A stretch of 64,000 bases of DNA, taken from Sinosporangium album. Its GTDB lineage: Bacteria > Actinomycetota > Actinomycetes > Streptosporangiales > Streptosporangiaceae. The stretch is taken from positions 1-64,000 of the forward strand of contig NZ_FNCN01000021.1 of the NCBI RefSeq assembly GCF_900100605.1, read 5' to 3'. The stretch's first letter is position 1. Each line of letters starts with the position of its first letter. Shown here one piece after another: positions 32,745 through 41,696 of this stretch. The notes beneath the pieces were generated by a model, which searched no databases, was not told the DNA's origin, and saw nothing but the letters and a program-made list of their open reading frames with translations. A program made the position numbers and the translations under genes.

Positions 32745-33824
32745 ATGGGTTCGGTGCGCGTAGCCATTGTCGGTGTTGGCAATTGCGCGGCGTCGCTGGT
32801 CCAGGGCGTGCACTACTACAAGGACAGCGACCCGGCGCAGCGAGTGCCGGGCCTGATGCACGTGCGGTTCGGCGATTACCACGTCGGTGACGTTCAGTTC
32901 GTCGCGGCCTTCGACGTCGACGCCAAGAAGGTCGGGCGTGACCTGTCTGAGGCGATCGTGGCCTCGGAGAACAATACGATCCAGATCTGCGACGTGCCGC
33001 CGCTGGGCGTCACCGTGCAGCGTGGCCACACCTTCGACGGACTCGGTGAGTACTACCGGGAGATGGTCGAGGAGTCCGACGAGACGCCCGTGGACGTCGT
33101 CCAGGCGCTCAAGGACAGCGGGGCCGATGTCCTGGTCTCCTACCTGCCGGTCGGCTCGGAGGAGGCCGCTCGTTTCTACGCCCGGTGCGCGATCGAGGCG
33201 AAGGTGGCCTTTGTCAACGCGCTGCCGGTGTTCATCGCCTCCGACCCCGAGTGGGCGGCGAAGTTCACCGAGGCCGGAGTGCCGATCGTGGGCGACGACA
33301 TCAAGTCGCAGATCGGGGCCACCATCACCCACCGGGTCATGGCCAAGCTGTTCGAGGACCGCGGTGTGGAACTGCTGCGCACCTACCAGCTCAACTTCGG
33401 CGGCAACATGGACTTCATGAACATGCTGGAGCGCAAGCGCCTCCAGTCCAAGAAGATCTCCAAGACGCAGTCGGTGACCTCGCAGATCCCGCACGAGATG
33501 GGCAAGGCCGACGTGCACATCGGCCCGTCCGACCACGTGCCGTGGCTGGACGACCGCAAGTGGGCCTATGTCAGGCTTGAGGGGCGTTCCTTTGGCGACA
33601 CCCCGCTCAACCTGGAATACAAGCTTGAGGTGTGGGACTCCCCCAACTCGGCCGGCGTCATCATCGACGCGGTCCGCGCCGCCAAGATCGCTATGGACCG
33701 CGGGATCGGCGGCCCGATCCTGTCGGCGTCGTCCTACTTCATGAAGTCGCCTCCGGTGCAGTTCTCCGACGACGAGGCCCGCGAGTCCGTCGAGGCGTTC
33801 ATCCGCGGCGAACGCGACGACTGA
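32745..33824 (+). CDS. ino1: Inositol-3-phosphate synthase
   Basis: This 359-residue NAD-dependent enzyme isomerises and cyclises glucose 6-phosphate to 1L-myo-inositol 3-phosphate. The product feeds phosphatidylinositol, mannosylated lipids and mycothiol. The dinucleotide-binding start is [16 protein letters not shown]. The active-site region includes [24 protein letters not shown] and [15 protein letters not shown]. The length and sequence fit the actinobacterial short form. It follows padR in the same direction and is probably under its control. Confidence 0.96.
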   Translation: MGSVRVAIVGVGNCAASLVQGVHYYKDSDPAQRVPGLMHVRFGDYHVGDVQFVAAFDVDAKKVGRDLSEAIVASENNTIQICDVPPLGVTVQRGHTFDGLGEYYREMVEESDETPVDVVQALKDSGADVLVSYLPVGSEEAARFYARCAIEAKVAFVNALPVFIASDPEWAAKFTEAGVPIVGDDIKSQIGATITHRVMAKLFEDRGVELLRTYQLNFGGNMDFMNMLERKRLQSKKISKTQSVTSQIPHEMGKADVHIGPSDHVPWLDDRKWAYVRLEGRSFGDTPLNLEYKLEVWDSPNSAGVIIDAVRAAKIAMDRGIGGPILSASSYFMKSPPVQFSDDEARESVEAFIRGERDD

Positions 33825-33888
33825 CCACGACCGATCACAAACTGATCACGAATTGACCGCGACTGATCACGGCTGACCGCGGTCTCCG
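33821..33888. repeat. Degenerate ACTGATCACG repeats
   Basis: About six loose copies of a 10-11 base unit, GACTGATCACG, span the end of ino1 and the following gap. Each core contains TGATCA or a close variant. Confidence 0.6.
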
Positions 33889-33912
33889 TCGGCCCCACCG
33901 CCGACGGCGCAC

Positions 33913-33962
33913 GTACGGCACAAGCCCGCTTATCCGTGGGGATAAGCGGGCTTGTGCCGTAC
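33913..33962. terminator. Bidirectional terminator between ino1 and idi
   Basis: A perfect 23-bp stem (33913-33935 with 33940-33962) with a GTGG loop lies between the convergent ino1 and idi genes. It is the longest perfect hairpin noticed in the window. Confidence 0.85.
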
Positions 33963-33966
33963 AAGG

Positions 33967-34557
33967 TCAGGCGCCGGCCCGGGCCGCCGACGGCAGAGCC
34001 GCGGGGTCGGCCGACGGCCAACTCAGCGGGTCGCTCCCGAGCGCGGTGAGCAGCGGCACCTGCTCCGCGCACCACGGGGAGATGTCCATCTCGCCCGATA
34101 CGACCTCGCGTGCGAAGCGCGTCCACGGCACCCAGTTCACCGCGTCGACCTCGTCGGGGTTGGGCGTGGCGGGACCATCCGTATGCACGCGGTAGACGGG
34201 GCAGATCTCGTTCTCCACGGTCCCGTTGTCCATGACGGCCCGGTAGGAGAAGCCCGGCAGCACCAGGTCGACGCTGCTGACGGTGAGGCCGAGTTCGTAG
34301 GTGAGCCGGCGGGTCACCGCATGGTGCAGCGGCTCGCCGGGGAGGGGGTGGCCGCAGCAGCTGTTCGTCCACGTGCCCGGCCAGGTCGGCTTGTGCGTGG
34401 CCCTGCGGGTCAGAAGCACCCGCCCCTCGTCATCAAAGACATAGCTCGAAAAAGCCAGGTGAAGAGGGGTGTCCGGCCCGTGTACCGACTTCTTGGGAGC
34501 TGTGCCGATCGCGTTTCCCTCGCCGTCGACCAACACGACAACTTCGTCAGTAGTCAC
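33967..34557 (-). CDS. idi: Isopentenyl-diphosphate delta-isomerase, type I
   Basis: This 196-residue Nudix-fold metalloenzyme interconverts IPP and DMAPP. Key motifs are [10 protein letters not shown] (catalytic Cys and metal His), a Nudix-like helix [14 protein letters not shown] and [10 protein letters not shown] (catalytic Glu). GTG 34557 is the first base after the predicted start point of TAACCT (34565-34570 on minus), so the message is probably leaderless. It supplies isoprenoids for lipid carriers, quinones and pigments. Confidence 0.94.
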   Translation of the reverse strand: MTTDEVVVLVDGEGNAIGTAPKKSVHGPDTPLHLAFSSYVFDDEGRVLLTRRATHKPTWPGTWTNSCCGHPLPGEPLHHAVTRRLTYELGLTVSSVDLVLPGFSYRAVMDNGTVENEICPVYRVHTDGPATPNPDEVDAVNWVPWTRFAREVVSGEMDISPWCAEQVPLLTALGSDPLSWPSADPAALPSAARAGA

Positions 34558-34564
34558 CCGACCG

Positions 34565-34570
34565 AGGTTA
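34565..34570 (-). promoter_or_regulatory. -10 element TAACCT for idi
   Basis: The predicted start point 7 bases on is 34558, one base before the GTG codon, so a leaderless transcript is expected. Confidence 0.55.
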
Positions 34571-34672
34571 CGTGACTAAATAGCTTCATTCCCACCCTTC
34601 ATACCTGTCGAAAAGCTGGGACGTTCCCCCACGAACGCCGAACGGTTTCCCCGCACCGCGTGACCCGGCGCG

Positions 34673-34678
34673 TAGGCT
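34673..34678 (+). promoter_or_regulatory. -10 element TAGGCT for the MFS transporter
   Basis: The predicted start point falls exactly on the GTG at 34685, a leaderless arrangement. Confidence 0.6.
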
Positions 34679-34684
34679 GACCGC

Positions 34685-35977
34685 GTGTCCTACGTCTCCG
34701 ACCTCCGTCTGATCCTGCGTGGCCGGGACTTCCGGCGTCTGTTCGGCACCCGGCTGGTCTCCCAGTTCTCCGACGGGATCTTCCAGTTCGGAGTCGCGGG
34801 CATGGCGTTCTTCAGCCCCGAGACCAAGACCTCCGCCGTCGATGTGGCGATGGGGCTGGCGGTGCTGCTTCTGCCCTACTCCGTGCTCGGGCCGTTCGCC
34901 GGGGTGTTCATCGACCGGTGGTCGCGGAGGCAGATCCTGGTCATCGCGCCCGTGATCCGCGCCACGCTGCTGCTGGTCGCGGCCGGGCTGCTCGTGGTGG
35001 GCGCCCCCGACGTGCTGTTCTACGGCACGGCCCTCTGCGTCCTCGGGGTCAACCGGTTCTTCCTCGCCGCACTCGGCGCGTCGCTCCCGCACGTGGTGCC
35101 GAAGGACCGGCTGATGGTGGCCAACGCGGTCACCCCGACCTCGGGCACGGTCATCACGTTCGTCGGGGTGGGCATGGGGTTCGCGCTGCGCCAGACCCTC
35201 AGCGGCGGCCACGGCGGCACGGCCGCGATGATGATCATCTCGGGGGTGGTGTTCGGCCTCAGCGCCCTCATCGCCTCACGCATGGAGCGCTCACTGCTCG
35301 GCCCGGCCTACGACCCCTGCCGCCCGCAGGTGCGCGAGGCGCTCCGCAACGTGGTGCGCGGCCTGATCGACGGCGCCCGCCACATCGCCCACCGCCGCGC
35401 CGCCGCGGCGGCTCTCGGGGCGATGTCGACACACCGCTTCATGTACGGCATGTGCACAGCGATGATGATCATGCTGTACCGCTACCACTTCTACCCGGCC
35501 GACACCGAGGCGGCGGTCGCCGGCGTCTCCCTGGTGCTGGGGGTCTCCGGCGTCGGCTACTTCCTGGCCGCGCTGATCACGCCGTGGGCCACGGAGCGGT
35601 TCGGGTTGACGAACTGGGTCCCGATCGCGCTGATCGGTGCGGGGGTGCTGGCGTTCGCTCTGGCCTCCCCGATCCAGGAATGGCTCATGCCGGTCGCGGG
35701 CTTCGTGCTCGGACTCGCCGGCCAGTCCGTCAAGATCTGCGCCGACACCGTGGTGCAGCGCGACGTCGAGGACGCCTATTTGGGCCGGGTGTTCTCGATC
35801 TACGACATGCTCTTCAACGGCGTCTACGTCGCCGCGGCCGCGTTCGCCGCCCTGCTGCTCCCCGCGGACGGCAGATCCCTGCTGGTGGTGGGGCTCATCG
35901 GGCTGGGTTACGCGCTCGGCGGGGTGGTCTACCGGATGGTGGCGCGCACGACGGTCACGGCGGCTCAGAGCGCCTGA
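34685..35977 (+). CDS. MFS transporter
   Basis: This 430-residue membrane protein has about 12 helices of the major facilitator superfamily. Between helices 2 and 3 is the conserved loop [14 protein letters not shown] (motif A-like). The second half repeats a weaker equivalent. It resembles actinobacterial MFS proteins annotated as multidrug exporters of the DHA type, but the substrate is unknown. GTG 34685 coincides with the predicted transcription start. The 3' end overlaps the convergent bioA gene by 13 bases. Confidence 0.88.
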   Translation: MSYVSDLRLILRGRDFRRLFGTRLVSQFSDGIFQFGVAGMAFFSPETKTSAVDVAMGLAVLLLPYSVLGPFAGVFIDRWSRRQILVIAPVIRATLLLVAAGLLVVGAPDVLFYGTALCVLGVNRFFLAALGASLPHVVPKDRLMVANAVTPTSGTVITFVGVGMGFALRQTLSGGHGGTAAMMIISGVVFGLSALIASRMERSLLGPAYDPCRPQVREALRNVVRGLIDGARHIAHRRAAAAALGAMSTHRFMYGMCTAMMIMLYRYHFYPADTEAAVAGVSLVLGVSGVGYFLAALITPWATERFGLTNWVPIALIGAGVLAFALASPIQEWLMPVAGFVLGLAGQSVKICADTVVQRDVEDAYLGRVFSIYDMLFNGVYVAAAAFAALLLPADGRSLLVVGLIGLGYALGGVVYRMVARTTVTAAQSA

Positions 35978-37194
35978 GCGGCGGCGACCATCGCGCCGGT
36001 GATCCGGGTGACGTCGGCGGGTTCGGCCGCGTAGGGCGGCATGGTGTAGATCAGCCGCCCGAACGGCCGGAGCCACACGCCGTGGTCCATCGCGACGCCC
36101 TGGACCCGCGCCACGTCCACCGGCTCGCGGGTCTCGATCACGCCGATCGCCCCGAGCACGCGCACGTCCTTCACCGCGGGCAGCCCGCCTGCGGTGGCCA
36201 GCCCCTCGACCAGGGCGGCCTCGATCGCCTTGACCTCCTCGCGCCACGGCCGTTCGGCCAGCAGGTCGAGGGACGCCTGCGCCACGGCGGCGGCCAGCGG
36301 GTTGCCCATGTAGGTCGGCCCGTGCATCAGCACGCCGATGCCCTTCGCCACCCGCTCGGTGCACAGGGTGGCCGCCATGGTCATGTAGCCGCCCGTCATC
36401 GCCTTGCCGAGGCACATGATGTCCGGGCGGATCCCGGCGTGGTCGCAGCCGAACAGCTCGCCGGTGCGGCCGAACCCGGTGGCGATCTCATCGGCGATGA
36501 GCAGAATGTCGTGCTCGTCGGCGAGCTTCCGCAGATGCGTGAGATAAGCGGGGTGGTAGAACCTCATGCCCCCGGCGCCCTGCACCACGGGCTCCACGAT
36601 GATCGCGGCCAGCTCGCCCGCGTGCCGTTCGACCGTCTCGGTCAGCTCGGCGAGGTAGTCGTCGCGCAGCTCGCGCGGCGGCTCGCCGGCGAAGACGTGC
36701 CGGGGCAGCATGTCGGAGTACAGGTGGTGCATGCCGTTGACCGGGTCGCAGACGGCCATCACCCCGAAGGTGTCGCCGTGGTATCCGCCGCGCACGGTCA
36801 TCAGGCGGCTCCTGCCGGAATACTGCACCGCCATCTTGACGGCCACCTCGACCGCGACCGACCCGGAGTCGGCGAAGAACACCTTGGGCAGGCCGGTCAT
36901 CTCCACCAGGGTGCGCGCCAGCCGTACGGCGGGCTCATGGGTGAGCCCGCCGAACATGACGTGGGCCATCGCGTCGAGCTGGTCACGGACGGCCTGGTTG
37001 AGCCGCGGGTGGTTGTAGCCGTGGACGGCCGACCACCAGGAGGACATTCCGTCGAGGAGCTCGCGCCCGTCGGCGAGCGTCAGCCGTACGCCCTCGGCCC
37101 GGACCACCACCTCGGCGGGCACCGCGGCGGGCACCGCCGTATAGGGGTGCCACACGTGTTCGCGGTCGAAGGCGGCGATCTCCCCTGGTGTCAC
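35965..37194 (-). CDS. bioA: Adenosylmethionine-8-amino-7-oxononanoate aminotransferase
   Basis: This 409-residue PLP enzyme of biotin synthesis transfers an amino group from S-adenosylmethionine to KAPA to form DAPA. Class III aminotransferase features are [14 protein letters not shown] near the start, [15 protein letters not shown] (PLP-binding Asp) and the Schiff-base Lys in [14 protein letters not shown] 37194 is chosen because a TAGGGT -10 predicts transcription from exactly this base; GTG 37200 is the longer option. No other bio gene is in the window. Its end overlaps the MFS gene on the other strand. Confidence 0.94.
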   Translation of the reverse strand: MTPGEIAAFDREHVWHPYTAVPAAVPAEVVVRAEGVRLTLADGRELLDGMSSWWSAVHGYNHPRLNQAVRDQLDAMAHVMFGGLTHEPAVRLARTLVEMTGLPKVFFADSGSVAVEVAVKMAVQYSGRSRLMTVRGGYHGDTFGVMAVCDPVNGMHHLYSDMLPRHVFAGEPPRELRDDYLAELTETVERHAGELAAIIVEPVVQGAGGMRFYHPAYLTHLRKLADEHDILLIADEIATGFGRTGELFGCDHAGIRPDIMCLGKAMTGGYMTMAATLCTERVAKGIGVLMHGPTYMGNPLAAAVAQASLDLLAERPWREEVKAIEAALVEGLATAGGLPAVKDVRVLGAIGVIETREPVDVARVQGVAMDHGVWLRPFGRLIYTMPPYAAEPADVTRITGAMVAAAQAL

Positions 37195-37200
37195 GTGCAC

Positions 37201-37206
37201 ACCCTA
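37201..37206 (-). promoter_or_regulatory. -10 element TAGGGT for bioA
   Basis: The predicted start point 7 bases on is 37194, the first base of a GTG codon, so a leaderless message is expected. Confidence 0.55.
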
Positions 37207-37232
37207 GGTCAGGCCCTTTCACGGGCCCGACC

Positions 37233-38663
37233 TCACCCCTCCCGCGCGGCGGCCCACTCGCGCAGGGCCTGCGCCGCGGCCTCCTTGCCGATGAGGCCCT
37301 TGTCGAGCCGCATGTCGTAGAGGAACTTGTAGGCGCGGCCGACGGCGGGCCCCGGGGGGATGCCGAGGATCTCCTGGATCTCGTTGCCGTCGAGCTCGGG
37401 GCGGAGCTTGGCGAGCTCCTCCTCCTCGGCGAGCCGCGCGATGCGCTCCTCAAGCTGGTCGTAGATGCGCGAGAGCACCTGCGCCTTGCGCTTGTTGCGC
37501 GTGGTGCAGTCGGCTCTGGTCAGCTTGTGCAGACGGTCGAGCAGGTGGCCCGCGTCGCGCACGTAGCGCCGCACGGCGGAGTCGGTCCACTCGCCCGTGC
37601 CGTAGCCGTGGAACCGCAGGTGCAGCTCGACCAGGCGGGCGACATCGGCGACGACGTCCTTGGGGAAGCGGAGCTCGCTCAGGCGCTTCTTGGCCATCTG
37701 GGCGCCGACCACCTCGTGATGGTGGAAGGACACCCTGCCGCCGGGCTCGTGCCGCCGGGTCTTGGGCTTGCCCACGTCGTGCAGGAGGGCCGCCCAGCGC
37801 AGCACGCGGTCGCAGCCGTTCTCCTCAAGGTCGATCGCCTGCTCAAGCACGATCAGGGTGTGCTCGTAGACGTCCTTGTGGCGGTGGTGCTCGTCGATCT
37901 CCAGCCGGAGCTTGGGCAGCTCGGGCAGGACGTGGGCCGCGAGCCCGGTGCCCACGAGGAGGGCGAGGCCCTCCCTGGGGTGCGCGCCGCAGATCAGCTT
38001 GTCGAGTTCGTCGCGGATGCGCTCGGCGGAGACGATCTCGATGCGGTCGGCCATCGCGGTCATGGCCTCGACCACGGGGGCGTCGACGGTGAACCCGAGC
38101 TGGCTCGCGAAGCGGGCGGCGCGGAGCATGCGCAGCGGGTCGTCGTCGAAGGAGCGCTCGGGCGGCCCGGGGGTGCGGAGCACCTTGGCCGCGAGGTCGG
38201 TGAGGCCGCCATAGGGGTCGACGAACTCGTGTTCGGGGAGCGTCACCGCCATCGCGTTGACGGCGTAGTCGCGGCGTTCGAGGTCGCCTTCAAGGGTGTC
38301 TCCGTAGACGACCTCGGGCTTGCGCGACTTCGGGTCGTAGGACTCGCTGCGGTACGTCGTGATCTCCAGCAGCCAGTTGCCCTTGCGCACGCCGACGGTG
38401 CCGAAGTCGATGCCGATCGTCCAGATGGAGTCGGCCCAGTCGCGGACGATCTCCAGCACGCGCTCGGGCCGCGCGTCGGTCGTGAGGTCGAGATCGTTGC
38501 CGATGCGGCCGAGGAAGACGTCTCTCACGGAGCCGCCCACGAGGGCGAGCCTGTGGCCGCGCTCAGCGAAGAGCTTTCCCAGCTCATCGGCGGCGGGGGC
38601 AATCCTCCTGAACAGGTCGTTCATGGCGGTTTGCAGGCTGTCGGTCAGATTCGAGTCAGACAA
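37233..38663 (-). CDS. CCA-adding tRNA nucleotidyltransferase
   Basis: This 476-residue enzyme adds or repairs the CCA end of tRNA. The nucleotidyltransferase head has GGSVRDVFLGRIGNDLDLTT with the metal-binding DLD. ERRDYAVNAMA and the neck follow. A C-terminal HD domain (WAALLHDVGKPKTR, then HHHEVVGAQMA) is present, as in the actinobacterial type (Rv3907c). TTG 38663 with GAAGGA upstream is used; ATG 38624 lacks a ribosome site. It is divergent from the YbaK-like gene, in the usual pcnA-mviN-sigM neighbourhood. Confidence 0.93.
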   Translation of the reverse strand: MSDSNLTDSLQTAMNDLFRRIAPAADELGKLFAERGHRLALVGGSVRDVFLGRIGNDLDLTTDARPERVLEIVRDWADSIWTIGIDFGTVGVRKGNWLLEITTYRSESYDPKSRKPEVVYGDTLEGDLERRDYAVNAMAVTLPEHEFVDPYGGLTDLAAKVLRTPGPPERSFDDDPLRMLRAARFASQLGFTVDAPVVEAMTAMADRIEIVSAERIRDELDKLICGAHPREGLALLVGTGLAAHVLPELPKLRLEIDEHHRHKDVYEHTLIVLEQAIDLEENGCDRVLRWAALLHDVGKPKTRRHEPGGRVSFHHHEVVGAQMAKKRLSELRFPKDVVADVARLVELHLRFHGYGTGEWTDSAVRRYVRDAGHLLDRLHKLTRADCTTRNKRKAQVLSRIYDQLEERIARLAEEEELAKLRPELDGNEIQEILGIPPGPAVGRAYKFLYDMRLDKGLIGKEAAAQALREWAAAREG

Positions 38664-38873
38664 GCTGGGTAGATCCTTCGGTTACGGAACACAATTCCCC
38701 AGTGGAACTTATGAGGAAGAAGTGCATGGACTGAACTTGGCTGCCGATCTAGCCCCAGCTCAGCGGGTGAGTGCGGTCCAAAGATGGAACATTCTCTCGG
38801 AACCGCCCGCGATCACCAGGTTATGGCTGGAAAGTGGACCCACCTGGTCACAGGGGAACCGGGGGGTACATCG

Positions 38874-39386
38874 GTGAAGGACGCCCTTGCCATCCACCGC
38901 TGGCTCCTCGCGCACCAGGTCCACCATGAGATCGTACGCCTTCCTCATCCCTTGACGTGTGCCGACGACCTACCCGAGACCTTGCGCGTGCCACCCGGGA
39001 TGTGCGTCGGCGTGACCGTGTTCGACGTCACCTCGCACACCGGCCGAAACCCGGTCGCCGTGGTCGGCCCGGTCTCCTCGCCACCGTCCCCAGGGGTGAT
39101 ATGCCTTCTGCTGTCGGCGCAGCGGGTGCGTACGGCATCGGCCTTCGCGATCAACGCCGCGACGGACTACGCCGCGGGCCTGGTGTGCCCGCTGCTGCTC
39201 CCCGACGACCTCCCGGTGCTTGTGGACGAGCGCATCGGCCAGGTGCCGGAGGTCCACACTCCCACAGGCGAACGCCGTACGGCCCTGTCGTTGAGCTCCA
39301 CCGACCTGCTCGCGCTCGTGCCGGGAAAGTCCGTCGATCTCACCCCCGCGCCCGGCCCGGCCACGACGCTGCCGGTGGCCCACTGA
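38874..39386 (+). CDS. YbaK-like aminoacyl-tRNA deacylase domain protein
   Basis: This 170-residue protein starts MKDALAIHRWLLAHQV. It matches the YbaK/ProRS-associated fold in pattern: HEIVRLPHPLT, a middle stretch LLLSAQRVRTASAFAINAATDY, and VCPLLLPDDLPVLVDERI near the end. Such domains hydrolyse mischarged tRNAs or bind them. The catalytic Lys of editing YbaK proteins is not evident, so it may be diverged. GTG 38874 follows a GGGGGG tract and gives the clean N-terminus; in-frame ATGs at 38784 and 38823 are longer options. Confidence 0.7.
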   Translation: MKDALAIHRWLLAHQVHHEIVRLPHPLTCADDLPETLRVPPGMCVGVTVFDVTSHTGRNPVAVVGPVSSPPSPGVICLLLSAQRVRTASAFAINAATDYAAGLVCPLLLPDDLPVLVDERIGQVPEVHTPTGERRTALSLSSTDLLALVPGKSVDLTPAPGPATTLPVAH

Positions 39387-39410
39387 CCGCGGCCCCCCCG
39401 CGGAAGGCCA

Positions 39411-39416
39411 TACGAT
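39411..39416 (+). promoter_or_regulatory. -10 element TACGAT for the DUF6049-type gene
   Basis: The predicted start point is 39423, one base before the GTG at 39424, so the message is probably leaderless. Confidence 0.55.
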
Positions 39417-39423
39417 TGCGGGC

Positions 39424-41613
39424 GTGCGCCGTACTCCGCCCCGGGCCGGCACTCAGATCCGCAAGGCCGCGCCGCTCGTTCTCCTCACCACCGCGTTGCT
39501 CGCTCCGGCAGCCGTGGTGGCGGCAGGCATGGGCGCGGCGGGCCCCGCCAAGGCGGTGGGTCCCGCCTCGACCCGGGCCGCGAACACGATGCAGCTCGTC
39601 GTGGAGTCGATCACCCCCGACGCGCCGCGCGAGCCGCAGACCGAGATCAAGCTCTCCGGCACGATCGCCAACGGCTCGCAGACGCAGCTCTCCAACCTGC
39701 GGGTGCGCCTGCGCTACGGGTCGCGCCCCTTCACGAGCCGCGTGGAGATGGAGAGCTATCAAATCGGGCAGGGCGTCTTCGACCAGGCGTCGCTCAGCGC
39801 GATGACGACGGTCCCGCTGATGGAGCCGGGCGGCAAGCAGTCCTGGGAGCTCACGATGACCCCCGCGGCGATGCGGATGTGGTCCTTCGGGGTCTACCCG
39901 ATGGCGGTCGAGGTCGTCGACTCGGTCGGGCAGCAGCTCGCGATCCAGCGCACCTATGTGACCTACGCGCCGAAGAACACCCCGGTCCAGCGCACCCGGC
40001 TGGCCTTCGCGCTCCCCGTCATCGACCAGCCGCGCCGCGCCGACGACGCCAACTTCGCCAGCGAGGGGCTGCGGAGCGCGATGAACGGCTCGGGACGGCT
40101 GGCCGACCTGCTCAAAATCGCCCAGGGCACCGGTGGGGCCAAGGGCGTGACGTGGTTTGTCGACCCGGCGCTGCTCGACGACGCGCAGGCCATGTCCAAG
40201 CCCTACTGGGTGAAAAATTCCAAGTTCACCGGCGACCGGCCGGCCGAGCCGCTGGCCGCGTCCTGGCTCGCGGGCATCCGCACCGCGCTCGCCGACCAGA
40301 CCGTGTTCGCCACGCCGTACGCCGACCCCGACGTGGCCGCCCTCGCCCACAACGGGCTGGACTCCGCGCCGGCCACCGCGCTGCGGCTCGGAGACGAGGT
40401 CGCGAGCTCGATCCTGGGGCGTGAGATCGAGACATCCGTCAACTGGCCCGTGGGCGGCATGATCGACCACGACACGCTGGACGTGCTGGCGGTCGGCGGG
40501 GTGCGCACGGTGCTGCTCAACCCCGACAACGTGCCCTACACACCCCCGGTGGGCGGCCTCGCGCCCACTCCGGCGACGCCGCACGCCGCCACCACGCTCG
40601 ACAGCGTGACGGGCACCGTGAAGGGCCTGGTCACCGACAAGGCCTTGAGCTCCCTGCTGGAGCCCGAGCACGGGGCGGCGGGCGCAGCCGTGCTCAACCG
40701 GCAGCGGTTCATCGCCGAAACCGCGATGATCACGGCCGAGCAGAAGGACCGGTCGCGTGCCGTCGTCGCCGCGCCGGCGCGGCGGTGGGCCAACCCCGAC
40801 TCGGCTTTCATCACCGACCTGGTCAAAACGGTCGCCTCACTTCCCTGGGTCACGCCCGTCAAGCTCGACTCGATCAAACCCGACAAGGCCGCCCCCGTGC
40901 CCCGGGGCGGCTTCGTCTACACCGATCAGGACAGGCGCGGCGAGCTCAGTAAGAAATATCTCGAGTCCGTCCGGCAGGTCACCAACCAGGCCGGGCTGAC
41001 CACGCAGGTCACGTCGGCCGACGACAAGCAGGTGTTCGAGCGCGCGCTGCTGCGGATCACCTCGTCGGCGTGGCGGGGCCGTACGGCGATGGCCGGCACG
41101 CTGGTCAAGCAGGTCGACGCGGCCGTGGACACCCGCATCGGCAAGGTGAAGGTCACGGGCAAGGAGCGTCCGCGCACCCTGGCCGGCAACGACGGCTTCG
41201 TGCCGATCAGCATCAAGAACGACACCGGGCACCCGGTCGTGATCGACGTCGACATCACCTCGGAGACCCCCGAGCTGCTGACCATCGAAGCCTACGACGA
41301 CGAGCGGCGGCAGACCATCGGAAAAGACCACATCGGCATCATCCAGGTGCCGATGCGTGCCAAGCCGAGAAACGGCGACGCCGTCGTCGCGGTGCAGCTC
41401 CGCACGATCGACGACGAGCCGTACGGCGAGCCGGTCAAGCTGACCGTGCGCACGACGGGCTATACGGGCATCGCCCTGGTGATCGTGGGCGGCGGTGTGG
41501 CGGTCATGCTCGCCGCCATCGTGCTGCGCGTGCTGCGGCGGCGCTCGCAGAAGCGCATGGCCAAACTCGGCGCGCGCGGTGAGACGCGCAGCGAGGCCAG
41601 AGCGCGGTCCTGA
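39424..41613 (+). CDS. DUF6049-type secreted membrane-anchored protein
   Basis: This 729-residue protein has an N-terminal signal (PLVLLTTALLAPAAVVAAG), a large extracytoplasmic region and one C-terminal transmembrane helix (GIALVIVGGGVAVMLAAIVLRVL) with a basic tail. Two beta-rich parts flank a central region that holds LTDKALSSLLEPEH. Its place before murJ, pseudokinase and sigM matches Rv3909 of M. tuberculosis, a large conserved membrane protein of unknown role. It is probably an envelope assembly factor. GTG 39424 lies at the predicted transcription start. Confidence 0.85.
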   Translation: MRRTPPRAGTQIRKAAPLVLLTTALLAPAAVVAAGMGAAGPAKAVGPASTRAANTMQLVVESITPDAPREPQTEIKLSGTIANGSQTQLSNLRVRLRYGSRPFTSRVEMESYQIGQGVFDQASLSAMTTVPLMEPGGKQSWELTMTPAAMRMWSFGVYPMAVEVVDSVGQQLAIQRTYVTYAPKNTPVQRTRLAFALPVIDQPRRADDANFASEGLRSAMNGSGRLADLLKIAQGTGGAKGVTWFVDPALLDDAQAMSKPYWVKNSKFTGDRPAEPLAASWLAGIRTALADQTVFATPYADPDVAALAHNGLDSAPATALRLGDEVASSILGREIETSVNWPVGGMIDHDTLDVLAVGGVRTVLLNPDNVPYTPPVGGLAPTPATPHAATTLDSVTGTVKGLVTDKALSSLLEPEHGAAGAAVLNRQRFIAETAMITAEQKDRSRAVVAAPARRWANPDSAFITDLVKTVASLPWVTPVKLDSIKPDKAAPVPRGGFVYTDQDRRGELSKKYLESVRQVTNQAGLTTQVTSADDKQVFERALLRITSSAWRGRTAMAGTLVKQVDAAVDTRIGKVKVTGKERPRTLAGNDGFVPISIKNDTGHPVVIDVDITSETPELLTIEAYDDERRQTIGKDHIGIIQVPMRAKPRNGDAVVAVQLRTIDDEPYGEPVKLTVRTTGYTGIALVIVGGGVAVMLAAIVLRVLRRRSQKRMAKLGARGETRSEARARS

Positions 41614-41696
41614 CGCGGGCGGCTTCGGGCGTCAGGCATGTCCACTCACCACTCGGCCCCGGAACACGGGCTGTCACGGCACGGAAGGAGACGGGG

